A stretch of DNA of 64,000 nt from Nymphaea colorata (Eukaryota > Streptophyta > Magnoliopsida > Nymphaeales > Nymphaeaceae). Each line of letters starts with the position of its first letter. Position 1 is the stretch's first letter. The position numbers and the translations under genes are program-made. A model generated the notes under the pieces. That model did no database searches and was not told where the DNA came from. It worked only from the letters and a program-made list of their open reading frames with translations. Positions 45,827 through 59,099 of this stretch are shown piece after piece. The stretch covers positions 11,447,672 to 11,511,671 of the forward strand of contig NC_045144.1 of NCBI RefSeq assembly GCF_008831285.2. The letters are read 5' to 3'.

Positions 45827-46371
45827 AGCTACAACAACCATCATTATTGATGGAGGGTTAGCATTGTTAGTTGCAAAGTTAAAAGACATTGTGAAGTTAA
45901 GCGACTTATATGACCGTCACAGAACACATTGTGTTATGGGATGGAAAATTCCATCGTCACAGTTACAATAAGGTGTAGGCACATTCCATGGTCATTATGC
46001 TAACTTAAAGCAACTAATGTCGCAACAAACACAACTAAGACATGGAGGCCATTTTCATCGGTAATCGTTTGTGCAACGGGACTTGTGTTGGTAGAGTTTT
46101 GACCGTCGTGATTACTTATTAGCGACAGAATTGCCAGTATTAGCGACAGTCTAGTTAAAGCCATAGTTAGTGTTTATACTCACTCAGACATATCTAAGTT
46201 AAGCTTTAAACTTAAACGGAGGGGAAAACATCTTTAAAACAAGATACATATATTTATTCAACATGAAAAAGTAACACCATCAACCACATGACAATCAGGA
46301 CATAAAACATAAGCAGCGTCCAATGCTGCCAATTATAGACTAGTATAGAGAACCACATAGATCATCACGAA

Positions 46372-46391
<20 letters not shown>

Positions 46392-46430
<39 letters not shown>
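46392..46430. repeat. TA microsatellite
   Basis: About 20 TA units after an A-run, directly downstream of the minus-strand aspartic protease. Confidence 0.95.
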
Positions 46431-46432
<2 letters not shown>

Positions 46433-46435
46433 ACT

Positions 46436-48290
46436 TTAGCCCTGAGTACATTCAATTGGTGCAAAAGAAAGCAGCCCCTTCCCCAAATCATATTTCACAT
46501 GCATGTTCTGCTGGAAAACATTCCCGAAAATGGCTAAGCTAGCCGTCGCACTTCTATACATCCAAAAGATATTTGAAGGTGGCAACTTCATGTCTGCATT
46601 GGTGGAATGAAAGGTCATCTCCAGCAATCCTTAATATGGATCACCAGTATTCTCTACATTATAACACAAATAATCTTGGTTAGGATGATAGAATCTTTTA
46701 TGGTTTGTGACTTTAGCCACCGTGTTTGCCACTTGGTCATACACATCTTTGGCAAGATAGTCAGTGTGGTACCCGAGTCTATCATGATTGATCCAGCATA
46801 TCCCAACCATGTTGCTGTCTGTGCACCTCCAAACTATATGTTGAGTCTGTTGTTCCCCACATTTATGTAATCTAGTGTGAGTGTATAGAAAGTGCCTTGA
46901 GCTGCATTTGCTTTCATTGGCGTCTGTTGAACCTCTTGGGTTCCGAAGAACTCTACCTCCTCACAGAATTTGATCTACTCAATGACATTATTTTTCTTGC
47001 TATGGAGAGGAAGACTGTAAGCAAATTTATGGTTAATAAAGAAGCCGATGTGACTAACAAGTGAAAGAGATCCTGGCCTTAGGCCAACAAGACTAGGATC
47101 GACAAGATTTTCGAAATCAACACTATTTTCTTTATGAATGCAACCAAAGGCGATTGTCGGAAGCTTGATGGTGCCATCAGTGCCATCCTCAAACCAAAAT
47201 CTTTTGAGAGCAAGGGACCCTTCTACAACAGATCCATCACCATATGAGGACTTGACGCTACGAAGTTGGTTGTCATCACAAGCGGACCAGAAGCTAGTGG
47301 TGCATCTCAGGTTATGGTATGTGGAAGACTGAATTGGCTTTAATGTGGAGTTCATTTGGCAGGTAAAGTTGTAGTAAGGAACACACAATGTCCATATGAG
47401 GTTGCTGCCAGTATCGATCATGACCCATAGGATTGGACTTCTAGTGAAGTTGCTGCTTCGATAACTTGAAACAACTGCCTACCAGCCTATTCTCTCATAG
47501 ATTTAAGTATATAGGTTGTATGGTGGGATTTGATAAGAAATAGTTGGACATACGGCCAACTTTCTTTTTAAAATTTTTGTCTTGTCATACAGGCGGAAGT
47601 TTTCCAAAACATTTCAACCAGGTTGATTGGAGGATGTCAACGCTTGTCGGCAGTTTCATCTGTTTAGCGGACCCCAACACATTTCACAAGTTGACCAGAT
47701 AGTCCTCCTCAACTCAATTAAACATGAAAACAAAGAGAATAATCGTAGCAATTGAATCTTGATTGGACCCTTAGATAGCTGGACACAAGTTTCAATCAAT
47801 TTTTGTTACTTTTCACAAGATAGAGTTGCCAGATCAACTCGTTTCTAAACTTTTTACGACACAAGTTTCCATTTCTTTCTTTCTTTTCATGCATCAAGTT
47901 CCACTGTGATAACCCAGATGAACGTTTCTAGGATCAATGGGCTTTAAGTTCTAAACTTCTAAGTTATCGGGGTATTTCCTTGAAATCTGGAATTTGCCAG
48001 ATATTTCCAGATTTTAACGGTCAGGCATTGGAATTAGTTCATCCGGTCAGTCTTCATGAGAATACACGTGGATGGTCGTTTTGTTGGTGTTGGCATAACC
48101 TGAAGCCAATCGGGAGCTCAACTTGAAGCGTAGAGCTGCGCTGCTCAGTGCGTTGAACTGGAGTGGATGAAGGATCATAGAGATGAGAGAGAGGCAAGTC
48201 TTGGTGAATGATGTCTATCGAGAAGCCTGGATTTTTGGTTAACATTGACAGTGTTAGTGAAGATGTTGGTAGGAAAGTTTGATAGTGCAA
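46436..48290 (-). pseudogene. Second nepenthesin-type aspartic protease, decayed
   Basis: Minus-strand relative of the 40621 gene, sharing the propeptide block PGFSIDIIHQDLPLSHLYDP (about 48240-48180), GDGSVVEGSLALKRF, FGCIHKEN, SLVGLRPGSLSLVSHIG, and the C-terminal NVFQQNMHVKYDL with SFAPIECTQG. The first catalytic motif is intact here (MIDTGSNLIW, about 47421), and the second reads MIDSGTTLT. The chain is destroyed by frameshifts and stops (for example a stop after NNRLNI near 46830, and frame loss after DSGTTLT), and about 600 bp of unrelated sequence separates the propeptide from the catalytic part (about 47450-48050). Confidence 0.85.
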
Positions 48291-48599
48291 CTGGGAGAAG
48301 TTACAGGAGGAGGATCATGAAGGAGGAGAGGAAGGTGGTATGGCAACTGTTAATCATAGATCTACAAAGAAAAACTCCTTGTATTTATAAAGGAGATCAT
48401 GAGGTAGGTTGTGACTAAGGGTTTGGATTTAAATACAAATGGTGGGGAAAAGAAGCACATGGTCAAAGTGAGTAGCATGTGGATTGTTCCACATGTAACA
48501 GTTCTTGGTCAAGGAGAAGATGTGGTTATCACGTGAAGGAGCAGAGAAAGGGAACAACATGACCCCTAGGTTAGAGTTAGGAAAATGTTCATGAACATC

Positions 48600-51500
48600 A
48601 CTTTATCATGGGTGGTGGAGGCTCTCGCCCATCCTTAGAGATGATGGATCATGAAAAGTCACCTATTGATCAAGGATTCCAGTCAGTTCTATCAGCGTGA
48701 TGATTTTGGGTGTCGGTGGTAAAGAGCACTGGTGTTGTGGACCAAAATGAGTGGGAGGAGGCATTTGGATTACCAGATCTTGCAGTGTGTGAAATTGAGG
48801 GGAAGCAAATGATCAGACCTTTGAGATGGACTGCTATTGCAATTCTATTAGGCTGTAGCTCAAGATTTCATCTGAATTGGGTGGAAGTTTTTCACAATTT
48901 GTATCAGGTGAAAACAATTTTCACTCCTTCCTGACTCTTTTTTATCAAGGCTTCCTCAAGGAATATTTAAAGGAAGTTATGCAACAAAAAAAATGGCGTG
49001 TTCGTGATAGGTTTTTGGTCTCTAGCAAGTGGAAGTCAGGAATGCCGCTCCGACTTCAAGCTGCCACGAGAACCCCTCTAGGGATTCCTCTACCGAAGTT
49101 GCCTCCTTATATGCAGAACTGCAAGGTGTTAGCTGGTGTCGTTAAGGTTCTGGGTAGTTTTTTTGTAGATGCTGATGGCTTCACTTATGGGTTCGATTTG
49201 TATACTTGATGGTGATAAAGTTCTTGAATAAATGGTGGAAGATGAAACAAAAATTTGTTTCTGTACCTTATGTGGGGTTTCATTACATTCCACAAGACAT
49301 CGTCTCACTCGTATGAGGGAGGGAAAAGTGAATACTAAACCCTCAAATGGATGTACTCAGGCCATTGTTGCTAATAGAAGGTGGAATCTAGGCTCTAAGC
49401 AATGCAAGCTATCTAATATTAAATGAAAACAATTTGTGCCTCTTGAAAACGATCCTATTGAAGACCTATGATCTATGGGCCACGAGTGTCAAGGGATTAT
49501 CTCATATCAAATGGTGATGGAATCTTCTTCATTGAAGGTTAACCATGGTAAAACTATTGCTGAGTCCTGCCATGAGACCAATAAGAAAGCCACAAAAGTT
49601 GAGGAGGAATTTTTTCCTGGATTTGGCTGTTTGAACTCCACTAAGACTGTACTAAGGGCCTGAAAACAAAAAGATAAAAGGTCTTCCTCTCCTATGAATA
49701 TTAATTTGAACAAAAAAGAGCTCTCCATTCCAAAGAAGTTAACAATTTTAAGAAGAAGGGTTGTGGGACAACATTTTTTAAGGCTATATAAAGTTCCGTC
49801 CTGAAAGAAAGGAAGTTGGTGCAACATGATCCATTCATGGATATCCAAGGAGCAGAGGATTTCCATAACAAAGAGAATGTTCTCCTGTAGGAAAAGGATC
49901 GTAGAGGAGTTGCCAATTGCCATCAAATGAAGTTAATAGTTGGAATGTTAGAGGCCTTGGTACTCTAACAACCTAGAAAGATTTTGGCAATTGGGTGATA
50001 TGTCATCAACTTGGGATCATTTTCATGTTTCGATATCATGTTGAATGCGGAGAACTTCAAATCCTTTTGCAATCACTATGAAGAGTTTTTTTTTTTAATC
50101 TAATATTGATACGAATCTTAATGAGGCCATAATTGTGTGTAGTTAGAGACAGGCTGATTTTAGATTGACTAGTTGCAAATTTAATAAATTTTGGATGGAT
50201 TGTTTGTATACTCATAAAGCTTTAAATCTCAACTTTGATACAATAGGGGTGTATCTTCACCCTCACTCTAGAATTCGCAAAGACCAATTGGTTATGTTAA
50301 ATATCATTATTGCCAATAAACAAATGTTAGTATTATAATGAAAGATTTTAATTCAACTTATAAGGAGTCGGAAAAATGGGCCTGCCCCTGCTTGACAAGC
50401 TTGTTTAGCATTCAATGGTTTCATTCAAGATGTTGGACTAAGAGAGATTGTGGACAGAAACAGAGCATTCACTTGAACCAATCTCTGCGCCCTGACAGCA
50501 CTGGTTCAAAGCAAATTAGATAGATTTTTGAGCAAGTTGAAAATTGTGGGCAACTTTTGGTAGAACCGAGAAGTTGTTTAGACCACTCAGCACTTCTCTT
50601 TTACATGTAAATTAAATATCTTTAAAACCGCATGCAAGAGAAGATGAAGATTTAAATAGTTCCTTTATTGAGAGTGTCAACCTAGTTGTAAGGTCATTAT
50701 TACAAGAGCATGGAGAGTGGAGTGTAGAGGATGTGCAGTGCTTAAACTTCTCGCAAAATAGAATAGAGTATGACCATGCCTAAGTAATTGGAGTATGTAT
50801 AGAACCAAGAAAGTTGATACCAGAATTAACGTACTTCAAAAGGATTTTATTGGAATTTATAAGAAGCAAGATATTGACTCTCATAACTGCTCCACTTCTG
50901 AAAATCATATTAGATGTTTTCTTGCGGATGCTCTTAGAGATAAAGCCATGTACTAGAAAAAGAGAGTAAGGGTATCATGGCGAAAAAATGGGGATAATAA
51001 CAGCAAATGTTTTCACGCTATTTTCAAGGAAGGTAAAAAAAAAAAAAGACTCTTGCACATGAAGACAGATGATGGGGAGTTTTATGAGGAGCATCCAATT
51101 CTTTCAGCATGTACTTCTCATTTTTAAAGATTTTTTACCCGTGACAACTCAACAAGAATGATTATGGATCAGCTTGCTGTAGGTCACAGCGTATTTATAA
51201 AAGAAAACTTAATGTTGTTAAGTCCCATTTCAGATGAGGAAGTGAAATAGCTGTTATGGGTGCCAACTCCAATAGCGCACCAGGTCTGAATGGGTTTCTG
51301 AAATTGTTCCTTCAAAAAAGTCAGGACACGTTAAGGACTAATATCACTGTTGCCACTAGAGATTTTTTTTTTTTTTAGAAAGGAAAGCTTATTAAGGAAC
51401 TAGGCAGAAGTCATATAATCATAATTCTTAAATTTGATTCAGCTGTGCACATTTCCAATTTCAGACACATTGTTCTTGAGAATAGTGTACTGAAATTTAT

Positions 51501-54070
51501 TTTCAGAATCATGGTTTCAAGAATGAAGAAGGCACTAAAGTGGGCCATTTCCAACATGCAAGGTGGTTTTTTGAAAGATAGAAACATCCATCAATGTCTT
51601 CTTCTTGTGCTTGAGATGGTATTCACAATGTCTAAAGCTAGATCAAGTAGCTTATGTTGAAGATAGACCTATCAAAAGCATATGACAGGGTCAATTGGAC
51701 TTTCTTACAAGCTGCCATCTTGCAATTAGGATTTCATCTTATTTGGACTTAAAAGTAATGACAGTAGTTAAAAATGATTTCTGTGCTCTTGGGATTAATG
51801 ACCATCAAGGTGAACACTTTGGATCTTCTCATGGTCTGCAATAAGGATACCTTTATCTTCATTTTTATTCCTCATTGTCATGAAAATCTTTTCACATACC
51901 TTGCAAGCTACAATTCAAAGAAGAATGATTGAAGTACTGCATATTCGAAGAGGCATAGAAGGAGTTTTTTCTACAATCTATGCTGATGACGTCTTGCTTT
52001 TCTTAGCTTTCAAGAATGGCTTTCTTTATCTACAATTTTTTTTTCTGTTTGAACTCCAAGCTGGAATGATGATTAACCTTCAAAAATCAGCATTCTACTT
52101 TTTCAATATGGGCAAAGCAAGATTGCAAGTATTTGTAATCAGTTCGGCGAGAGCCTAGGACAGTTTCCTACTCGATATTTGGGTCTTACTCCTAAGCCAA
52201 CGAATTTGAGAATGTTGGTATGTTTCTTATTCATTTAAAAATACAGAGTAAACTTAGTTTATGAAAAAGCATGCTACTTTCCCATGCAGTACGATCTACT
52301 TGATCAAATCAGTATTAGAAGCACTTCGTATTTACTGGATGTTGGTGTTCAAGTGCCCTCTTGGTGTCATTAAGAAAATGGAACAGATTATGTGCAGTTT
52401 TTTATAGGAAGAGTCAGATGGAGGGGATAAGCCTCATTTAATTGCCTGGAATGTCTTGGCTTTTCCTAAATAGGAAGGTGGGCTCGGCATTAGAAAACTT
52501 AAAGAGGTCAATGAAGCTATTCGGTTGTTTCTAGGATGTACATTAATTTTTCACCAGGGCATTTGGGACTCATTATGCATGAAAAAATATTTGAATAGGA
52601 AAAAGAACTTGGAATGTGGATATGGTTCCTATTATTTCTTCTCTTGGGCGGGATCTTAATCTGTTACTTGAAACGTGATGAATGGAGAGCTTGCTAAGTT
52701 CTACGGAGGATGTTTTTCTCAAGCAGATTCCATTGGATCTGCTTGAGAAGTAGAACCTTTCCTTCATAATACAACACCACATTGAGCTAAATCTATGGTG
52801 GCATGGGCAATGCATTGGAGATTGCCTTCAACTTAGGCTCATGCAAAGTGCAGATTTTATTTGTTCTAAAGAAAATCTTAAACCTGCAAAGCTCAGGAGC
52901 CAAGTTTGGAATCATTTAAAATTAAAGGAATGGTAGTTACATGGCACTGTAGATTGTGAAACGCAAAAGCATTACCTAGAGCTAACTGGCTTGTGTTTGT
53001 TTGTAGTTATTAACGTCTACCTGCTGATGCCAAACTTCAACATGTAGGGTCTTCCATTGTTTCTGTGTTTAAGTTGTGTGGAGGGCTTGTGAAGATTTAT
53101 CTCACTTTCTTTTCACATATACTAATGCTATGAACATTTAGCAATACATCTATTCATGGTTTGGAGTTGATAAATTCCATACATCAGACTTTTTCTCTGT
53201 CTGGAACTGGTGGTGGAAGAAGAGGTTCTCATGTAATGAATTCGGATGGTGTTGGCTTGCCTGCTTCAATATCACAATCTGGAAGCTATGGTGTTTCAAA
53301 AATCAGGTGGTGCATAAAAAGGTGGTTAAGCTAGCTGAGATTGCTAAAGGAAAGTTTGAACTCATGTTGTGAGGTATTCTATAAACAAGAATGAGGACAA
53401 TATGTAAAACAGGTGATAAATATCTAGCTGCAAACCATAATTTTCTATAATTTTTGGCACTGTCAGAGTAAAGATAAGTGGGGGCTGGAAGTGGTCACTA
53501 CATGTGTTGCAAATGTTTATAAAGTGGCTGGTTTACTATGGTTTAATGCCTCCCCAATCAGGAAAACCAGGTTGGTGGTACAAGGGTTTCTCTTCTCAAA
53601 CATGATCAGAATTATGGACTCTGTTCTTGTAGAGAGCATTCCTAAACACTGTCATGTTACTATAATCACAAACTGTCTTGCCTGTCAAGCTCTTAGTTCT
53701 CGTGTCAAGGAACTAAGAGAGTGACTCTGGTTCATTGGTAGGCTCAATAGTGAGAAGGTATTCCGTGGTTAAAGATCACTTCTCTTTGGAGGCTATGTCC
53801 TTTGGAAACTCCTTTGTAGTTGACAAAGTAAAAAAAAAAAGAAAAAACGAAAGAAAAGCCAACATTAATGATATTGATTTAGGTCAGACAAATTCTGAAA
53901 AGTGCTGACCCTGACCATTGACAGTTTGCTGAGTGAGCAAGAGAGTGTTGAAACTTAGTTAGAGGCCAGTTCTTAATTGTGGTTTTTCTGTTGATTTTTT
54001 TTCTTTATATTATTTTTCATCATTAATGGAAGGAGAAACCCAGCCCGATTGCATCAGAATGGTTCTTTGT
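48600..54070 (+). mobile_element. L1-type LINE, decayed
   Basis: Plus-strand remnants in the order of a plant L1 element. An ORF1 with a DUF4283-like region (about 48960-49200, with TPLGIPLPKLPPYMQN and LGSFFVDADGFTYGF) is followed by a decayed zinc-knuckle region with FCTLCGVSLHSTRH. Next come a WNVRGLG-like endonuclease start near 49940, and an RT with NMQGGFLKDRNIHQCLL, SKAYDRVNW and the catalytic YADD at 51979-51990. A zf-RVT-like region follows at about 52960-53120. Many stops and frameshifts break both ORFs. The end is not sharply defined; T-rich sequence near 53990-54030 precedes ordinary flank. Confidence 0.8.
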
Positions 54071-56275
54071 TCTTGAAAACGGTAATATTCAAAAAGATAT
54101 TGTTCTTAGGAAAATAAGGTTCCTAGTGATAAATATAATTATAAATACAGATAAATATATATTAAATAAACAAATATATATATATATATATATATATTCA
54201 TTTTAATCTTCTGGATGTTGGACGACTAATAGATTTAAAATATGTCACTGATAAACCCATAAACCATTAAAAAAAGTGCCATAAATAGGCATTATTTGAT
54301 ACTGTTGCTAATACAGCTGCATCCTTTAGTGACCGATCTTTATTTTTAGTAATAAGACAAGATCTAAGAAATGACAAATTTGAATGTGTGTGTGTGTGTG
54401 GATTCAAATTTGATGGATGCTAGATATTGTCATATAGCTCAAAATAAAACATTATTTGCTAAAATATAGACACTATAGGGGTATTAGCAACCTTTTATGG
54501 TTTGTGGTAGTGTGTTTTTATAATAGTTTATCGTGATGCATCACCCAAAAATATTAATTAGCTGACAAGTAAGTTCTCAATGATGGCAAACCTCTCAGAC
54601 ACAAGATCAGTGGGAACTTCGTAGCAAAAGTCCTCTATATATGCTGCCAAAACACTATGACTTGACTCTAAGGGTAGTCACTGGGCCAGGCACCAGATGG
54701 ACAATTGAGACCATTTGACCTACTCGCCAAATAAAAAAACTTGCTGGGATAGCTGGCCTGGGTTGGGTATTGGGGGCTTGACTTGGCCCAAATACATACC
54801 TTTATACTTTTTTTTTTCACATTCTTTGGCATGATGTCAGTAGTCGACTCCCATACAAACTCTTGACATATTTCTAGTGGTTTCCAAAAAATTAGAAAAT
54901 GAAAGTGAAGAGTTTCAAATAAGGATAGATATCAGGTTGAGTACAAGATAAACATAAAGTTGATGGTCAGGCCCTGGCCCAATAAGTAAACACAATAGGC
55001 CTGGACTGCCAATAAAGGCTTTGGGTCTGCCCAAGCACAGCTTTGTCAAGCCTTGGTCTAGCCTAATGTTATTCCAGATCCGGTTCACCCACATTCATTT
55101 AGGTGAGAGCCACTTTGCTCGGACCTAATCCAACTCTTTGACATCCCCAGGTTGGGTTAAACTGCAGATGCCCTCTTTGACCAACTCCAATGATGTCATT
55201 GATCGATTCCTCAACAATGCCGAACTGCAGATGCTGGACTGTAGATGGTCAGTGTGGGCCCGCAGTTTGAGAGTGAGATCAAGTTGGGAGCTACTTTGTC
55301 AATATTTTGGAAATTTCTCTGAATGAACTGTAAATTCAAGTAGAAACTGAAAGAAACCTGTAATGACATCTGCATCTTTTAAAATGGGTGATTGGCGATG
55401 AATTGGCTAAATCATGCTTCATTCTGAATCACTTGAATATAGATTGGCTGATTGCCTCAAGGCACATAGGGCAACTGGGCTGGAAGGCAGTTCATATCCA
55501 AGGAATTCAAGGATTGAATCATGTGGCCGCTGTCACATTCTAGTGTGTAATTTCTCTTGTCTGCAAACCATGGCAAGAACAATATTCGAGTTGAATGAAG
55601 TACAGTACGTCCACCTTGGTGGTTTTACGAAGAAGAGAGTTTCTTCTAAGTAAACATAAATAAATAAATAAATATTAGCCGATTCGTATAACACTTTGGA
55701 TCAACCCAAGCCAAGCCCCTACAATTCAAATCGGCTGCTTCCAACCAACTTTTACAAGAGAAAAACAGAATGTGAGAATATGAAGAATTAAAGTACCATT
55801 AAGGCGGATTGATAAGTATCACAATAGGCAACTCCTATTTATCAAGAATGATGCAGGAACATGTGGGCTTGTCTGGGAAATTGCCCACACAGGCACACAA
55901 AAATTACTAGTTTACTTGCTAAAGCTCCGTAGCTATTTTGCTGCTTAGCATATGGCATCCCTCAGCCACTGATTTTTCTGAAGGGCCTGCCTGTCAGCAC
56001 TGAATGTCCTGCTTCACCACCGATGAGTAACTGTGTTTTGGGGCAACCCATTCAAACTACAAATCGCTGAGGTTGGTTCTTTTCCTTTGGAAAAACTGTG
56101 GAGTCAATGGCCGCTAATCGTGTTTGACAAGTCCTGGATTTCTCAAAACGCAATCAGGGCAGGCCAGTCCAAGAAACTGGGCTTGATCCATCGACGTCCA
56201 GCCGTGCACTTCAGATGGCCGGACCCACCATGCAACTTCTTCTTGATTGATGTTTAATATTTATATGCTTCCTAC
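54071..56275. other. Intergenic sequence, no gene seen
   Basis: AT-rich with a TA run (54174-54198) and a short TG run near 54386. I see no supported gene or known element. Confidence 0.55.
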
Positions 56276-56605
56276 TGAGGCATTCTTCTAGGTCATGCAT
56301 ACAGACCTCACGTCGGCTAACAATGCCGGATGCAATGGTTTAGGCTACTTGTCAAAGAAAGGAAAATGTGACCCATGGATGCAATGGAAATCTGACACAA
56401 GAATATTCCATGCATGTATCTCTCTCTAACAGCCCACATCGTCTGTTAATCTTTCCACCATCCTTAAGAGCTGTTTTAGAATAAAGAAACAAATCAGGCT
56501 AAATCAGGAAGAGAGAGAGAGGGAGAGAGAGAGAGAGAGAGAGAAAGGGTGGTGACAGTTGCTCATGAAGACGCAGTGAGTGGAGAGCGTTCAGCTGAGT
56601 TTGGG
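56276..56605 (+). repeat. Left inverted arm
   Basis: Pairs with 62995-63292. Contains a GA microsatellite at 56512-56543. Confidence 0.75.
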
Positions 56606-56991
56606 TAGAGTGAGTTGAGTGCCCGGTTAAGGGTACCCAACTCAAAACTACCCCAACCCATGTTTTTTCTCTGTATATAAAAAAAGAAACATTTTAAAAG
56701 AGTAGAAAAAAGTTATGAAAAGGTCAAAAAAGTCTAAAATAAACATTTCTTTATTAAAAAAATTGAACATATCAAAACCCCAGCTTTTTTTCACTGCATA
56801 CTTGTGCGTTCGTATGTGCAACACAACTCAATCTCATATCGGGGCTTCGGGTCTGCAGGCGGTGGAGAGAAGAAACTGCACTTTGGCCACCATCATTGTC
56901 ATGGGATATCGCTTCTTGATTCCTCAATCGATGCGATGCTGTGGATGAGATATCACTTTAAAAAATCTGGAATTGGATCTCGAATTGATGG

Positions 56992-57091
56992 NNNNNNNNN
57001 NNNNNNNNNNNNNNNNNNNNNNNNNNNNNNNNNNNNNNNNNNNNNNNNNNNNNNNNNNNNNNNNNNNNNNNNNNNNNNNNNNNNNNNNNNN
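56992..57091. other. Assembly gap, 100 N
   Basis: Exactly 100 N, a placeholder. It lies inside the left arm region between two blocks of the dispersed repeat. Confidence 1.
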
Positions 57092-57599
57092 ACTTTTCTT
57101 GAATCCCAGGAAATGACTTTTCTTAAACGACGATGACATGCTTTCAGTTTCCAGTCGACCTGGTCAGATCGAGAGCAATGTGCTATACTAGTGCAAGGAT
57201 GGAACTTGGAAGCACTATGTATGCCAGTTGAAGGACATTTGACTCTACTCACATGGGCATGGGCATTATGGAAAGCCGGATCTAAAATTAGTGTCTTATA
57301 TGGTCTTATGCATGAAAATTATGCATATGGGTGCTTAATAACCAAAAACATGTCTAAGTAAAAAAAAAAGTCTTTTAGAAGGACAAAAAGGGTTTATGAA
57401 AAGTAAATTTCCAAAATATACACTTCTTTTAAAAAAAAATAAAAAATACTCCAACCTTGCACCACCTACACGATCCAATATCATTGGACATGCGTAGGGG
57501 TGTAAAAAGGGAGGCCCAGGCAATCGCCGAAAAGAACTCATGGGACTAGGAATAAGATTATTTAATAAAATATAGAACTCTGCATGCCAATTATAATTT

Positions 57600-57745
57600 G
57601 ATCAAATATCGGGCCGATAACAAACTGGTACAATTCAAATAGGTTGATCCGAATCAATTTTCACAGATAAAATGAAAAAAATTATAAAATAGATGACAAA
57701 AAGCACCAAATTACAAATTAAGAACAGCAAAGAAATGACAAATAG
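57600..57745 (+). repeat. Direct repeat, partner at 63763-63910
   Basis: Both contain 'ctggtacaattcaaatagg' then 'ttga' and, further on, 'aaaatagatgacaa' and 'acagcaaagaaa', collinear over about 145 bp. Confidence 0.75.
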
Positions 57746-58005
57746 AAGCAAAAAAGAGGAGTGAGAAAGACAAAGGATGTCTAGATGGCTATGAGCTAAC
57801 AACAACCAAAAGGTCACCCCTCTTCTGAGGACAAGAGTTTGACTTCAAACATATAGAGAGAACAAGACCGCCCTGATGTCAAGATTGTTTCCAGCTAAGT
57901 TTTGATTCTCTTAACCTAGCAGAGGGTTCGCCACCAAAAATTTGTCGGTTAATAATATTTGTGGGTCTTTCATGTGAAACCAAGTCCTTCTCAACGCAAT
58001 CTGGA

Positions 58006-58105
58006 ACCTTTCACAGTCTTAAGATTGGATAAAATTCACCCAGTGCGTGACTTTTGTTAATATAAGATATTGCTAGTGGCCATACAATGCCTGCTAATAA
58101 AAAAG
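58006..58105 (+). repeat. Dispersed direct repeat, partner at 39477-39580
   Basis: See partner; same orientation, diverged. Confidence 0.6.
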
Positions 58106-58154
58106 ACTTCATCCTTTTTTCTTGAGAAAGAACACCCAACTCATCCATGATTTG

Positions 58155-58337
58155 TCATCTTTTTAACAGGAGAAAGTATCTGAAAATAAAGTTGGAAACA
58201 GCAGGAGCTGGGCCCCATACATCGGCCTGAACCAAGTTGAAGCAATATTGGCTTTTTATTTCAGATTCAGGAAATGATTGTCCAGTCATCTTTGCGTAAT
58301 TGCATGTCTCACATACTGGAAAATTGTAGATGAGCAA
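58155..58337 (-). pseudogene. Copia integrase N-terminal fragment
   Basis: Minus strand: CETCNYAKMTGQSF, LVQADVWGPAPA and the start of the integrase core. CxxC and the DVWGPAP block, with the first catalytic D, are typical of Ty1/copia. It is on the strand opposite to the Copia-D remnant downstream, so it is a different element. Confidence 0.7.
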
Positions 58338-58787
58338 AGAAACACAGTTTTGAGAATTAGATCACACAAATGTCCCAACCTATAGTGCCATAGGAGTGAT
58401 TCTTCATTCTTCTAGTCAGCTGGAAGTGCCTTGTTTGTGTTCAAGTTAATGTAGTAGATAGAGCTCATCTCTCTCATAACCATCACCAAGCCTCTTCCGG
58501 GATTTCTGGTCCAGCAGAATGACCTTCTAGTTGGAGAAAATATTCAGAAATTTCTGTAACATAGAGCTGTGCTTGATTTGTTAACAATGGTAAGATCTAT
58601 GGAACAAATACGATCAGGATCAGTTACAAAGGACAGGGTACAGTTTCCAATACTCAAGAGCTATCCAAAACTGACCAATCTTTTCTAAATGAGAAAGAAA
58701 TCATTTTCCCTATCTTCTCCTATAATTCTGCCCAAATCTGTCATGTAAATCAAGATCCTAAAATCAAGAATCTAATTGTATAAAGTG

Positions 58788-58906
58788 ATTATAAATATCT
58801 ATACTCTCTCTGTGTGGTTATTGATAGAAGAGAGAGTGTTTGTGTGGATGTAGGCCGATTTTAGCCGAACCATGTTACACATGTGTGTTCATCTTTTCTT
58901 TTAACT
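58788..58906 (+). repeat. Copia-D 5' LTR, promoter and U5 end
   Basis: A TATA-like block (attataaatat, about 58788), a CT-rich start region and a T-rich U5 lead directly to the primer binding site at 58907. The outer LTR edge is unclear; a possible TG start lies near 58580. Confidence 0.45.
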
Positions 58907-58919
58907 TGGTATCAGAGCC
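58907..58919 (+). promoter_or_regulatory. Copia-D primer binding site (tRNA-iMet)
   Basis: TGGTATCAGAGCC, the standard copia primer binding site. Confidence 0.85.
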
Positions 58920-59099
58920 TGCAACTGCTTTCTCCATGGTCTTCCGTATCCTGCATCTTTCTAGAGCCACGCTTCACCTGTCTGGTACACGACCATTGTT
59001 TGATGCCGGGCACCATCGTTTTCCAGCCACTCTCTGCTGCATCCCCTGTTGCGTCTCCTGTTCCTCTTCCTACATCCATAGTTTTTTGCATAACAAGGG

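Larger units (their letters stand above)
41973..46391. other. Intergenic sequence between the two aspartic protease copies
   Basis: AT-rich. An exon-like stretch at about 43815-43920 (after GTAG, AEVDVEIKKLPPNIVEGNP, then CLDYIKYIIF) has no family I recognise. It also holds a dispersed repeat (44144-44300), an inverted repeat arm (44599-44769) and a short tandem repeat (45674-45826). Confidence 0.5.

Noticed and set aside
49507..49926. 139-codon minus-strand frame inside the LINE
   Set aside because: It is antisense to LINE remnants and has no family resemblance.
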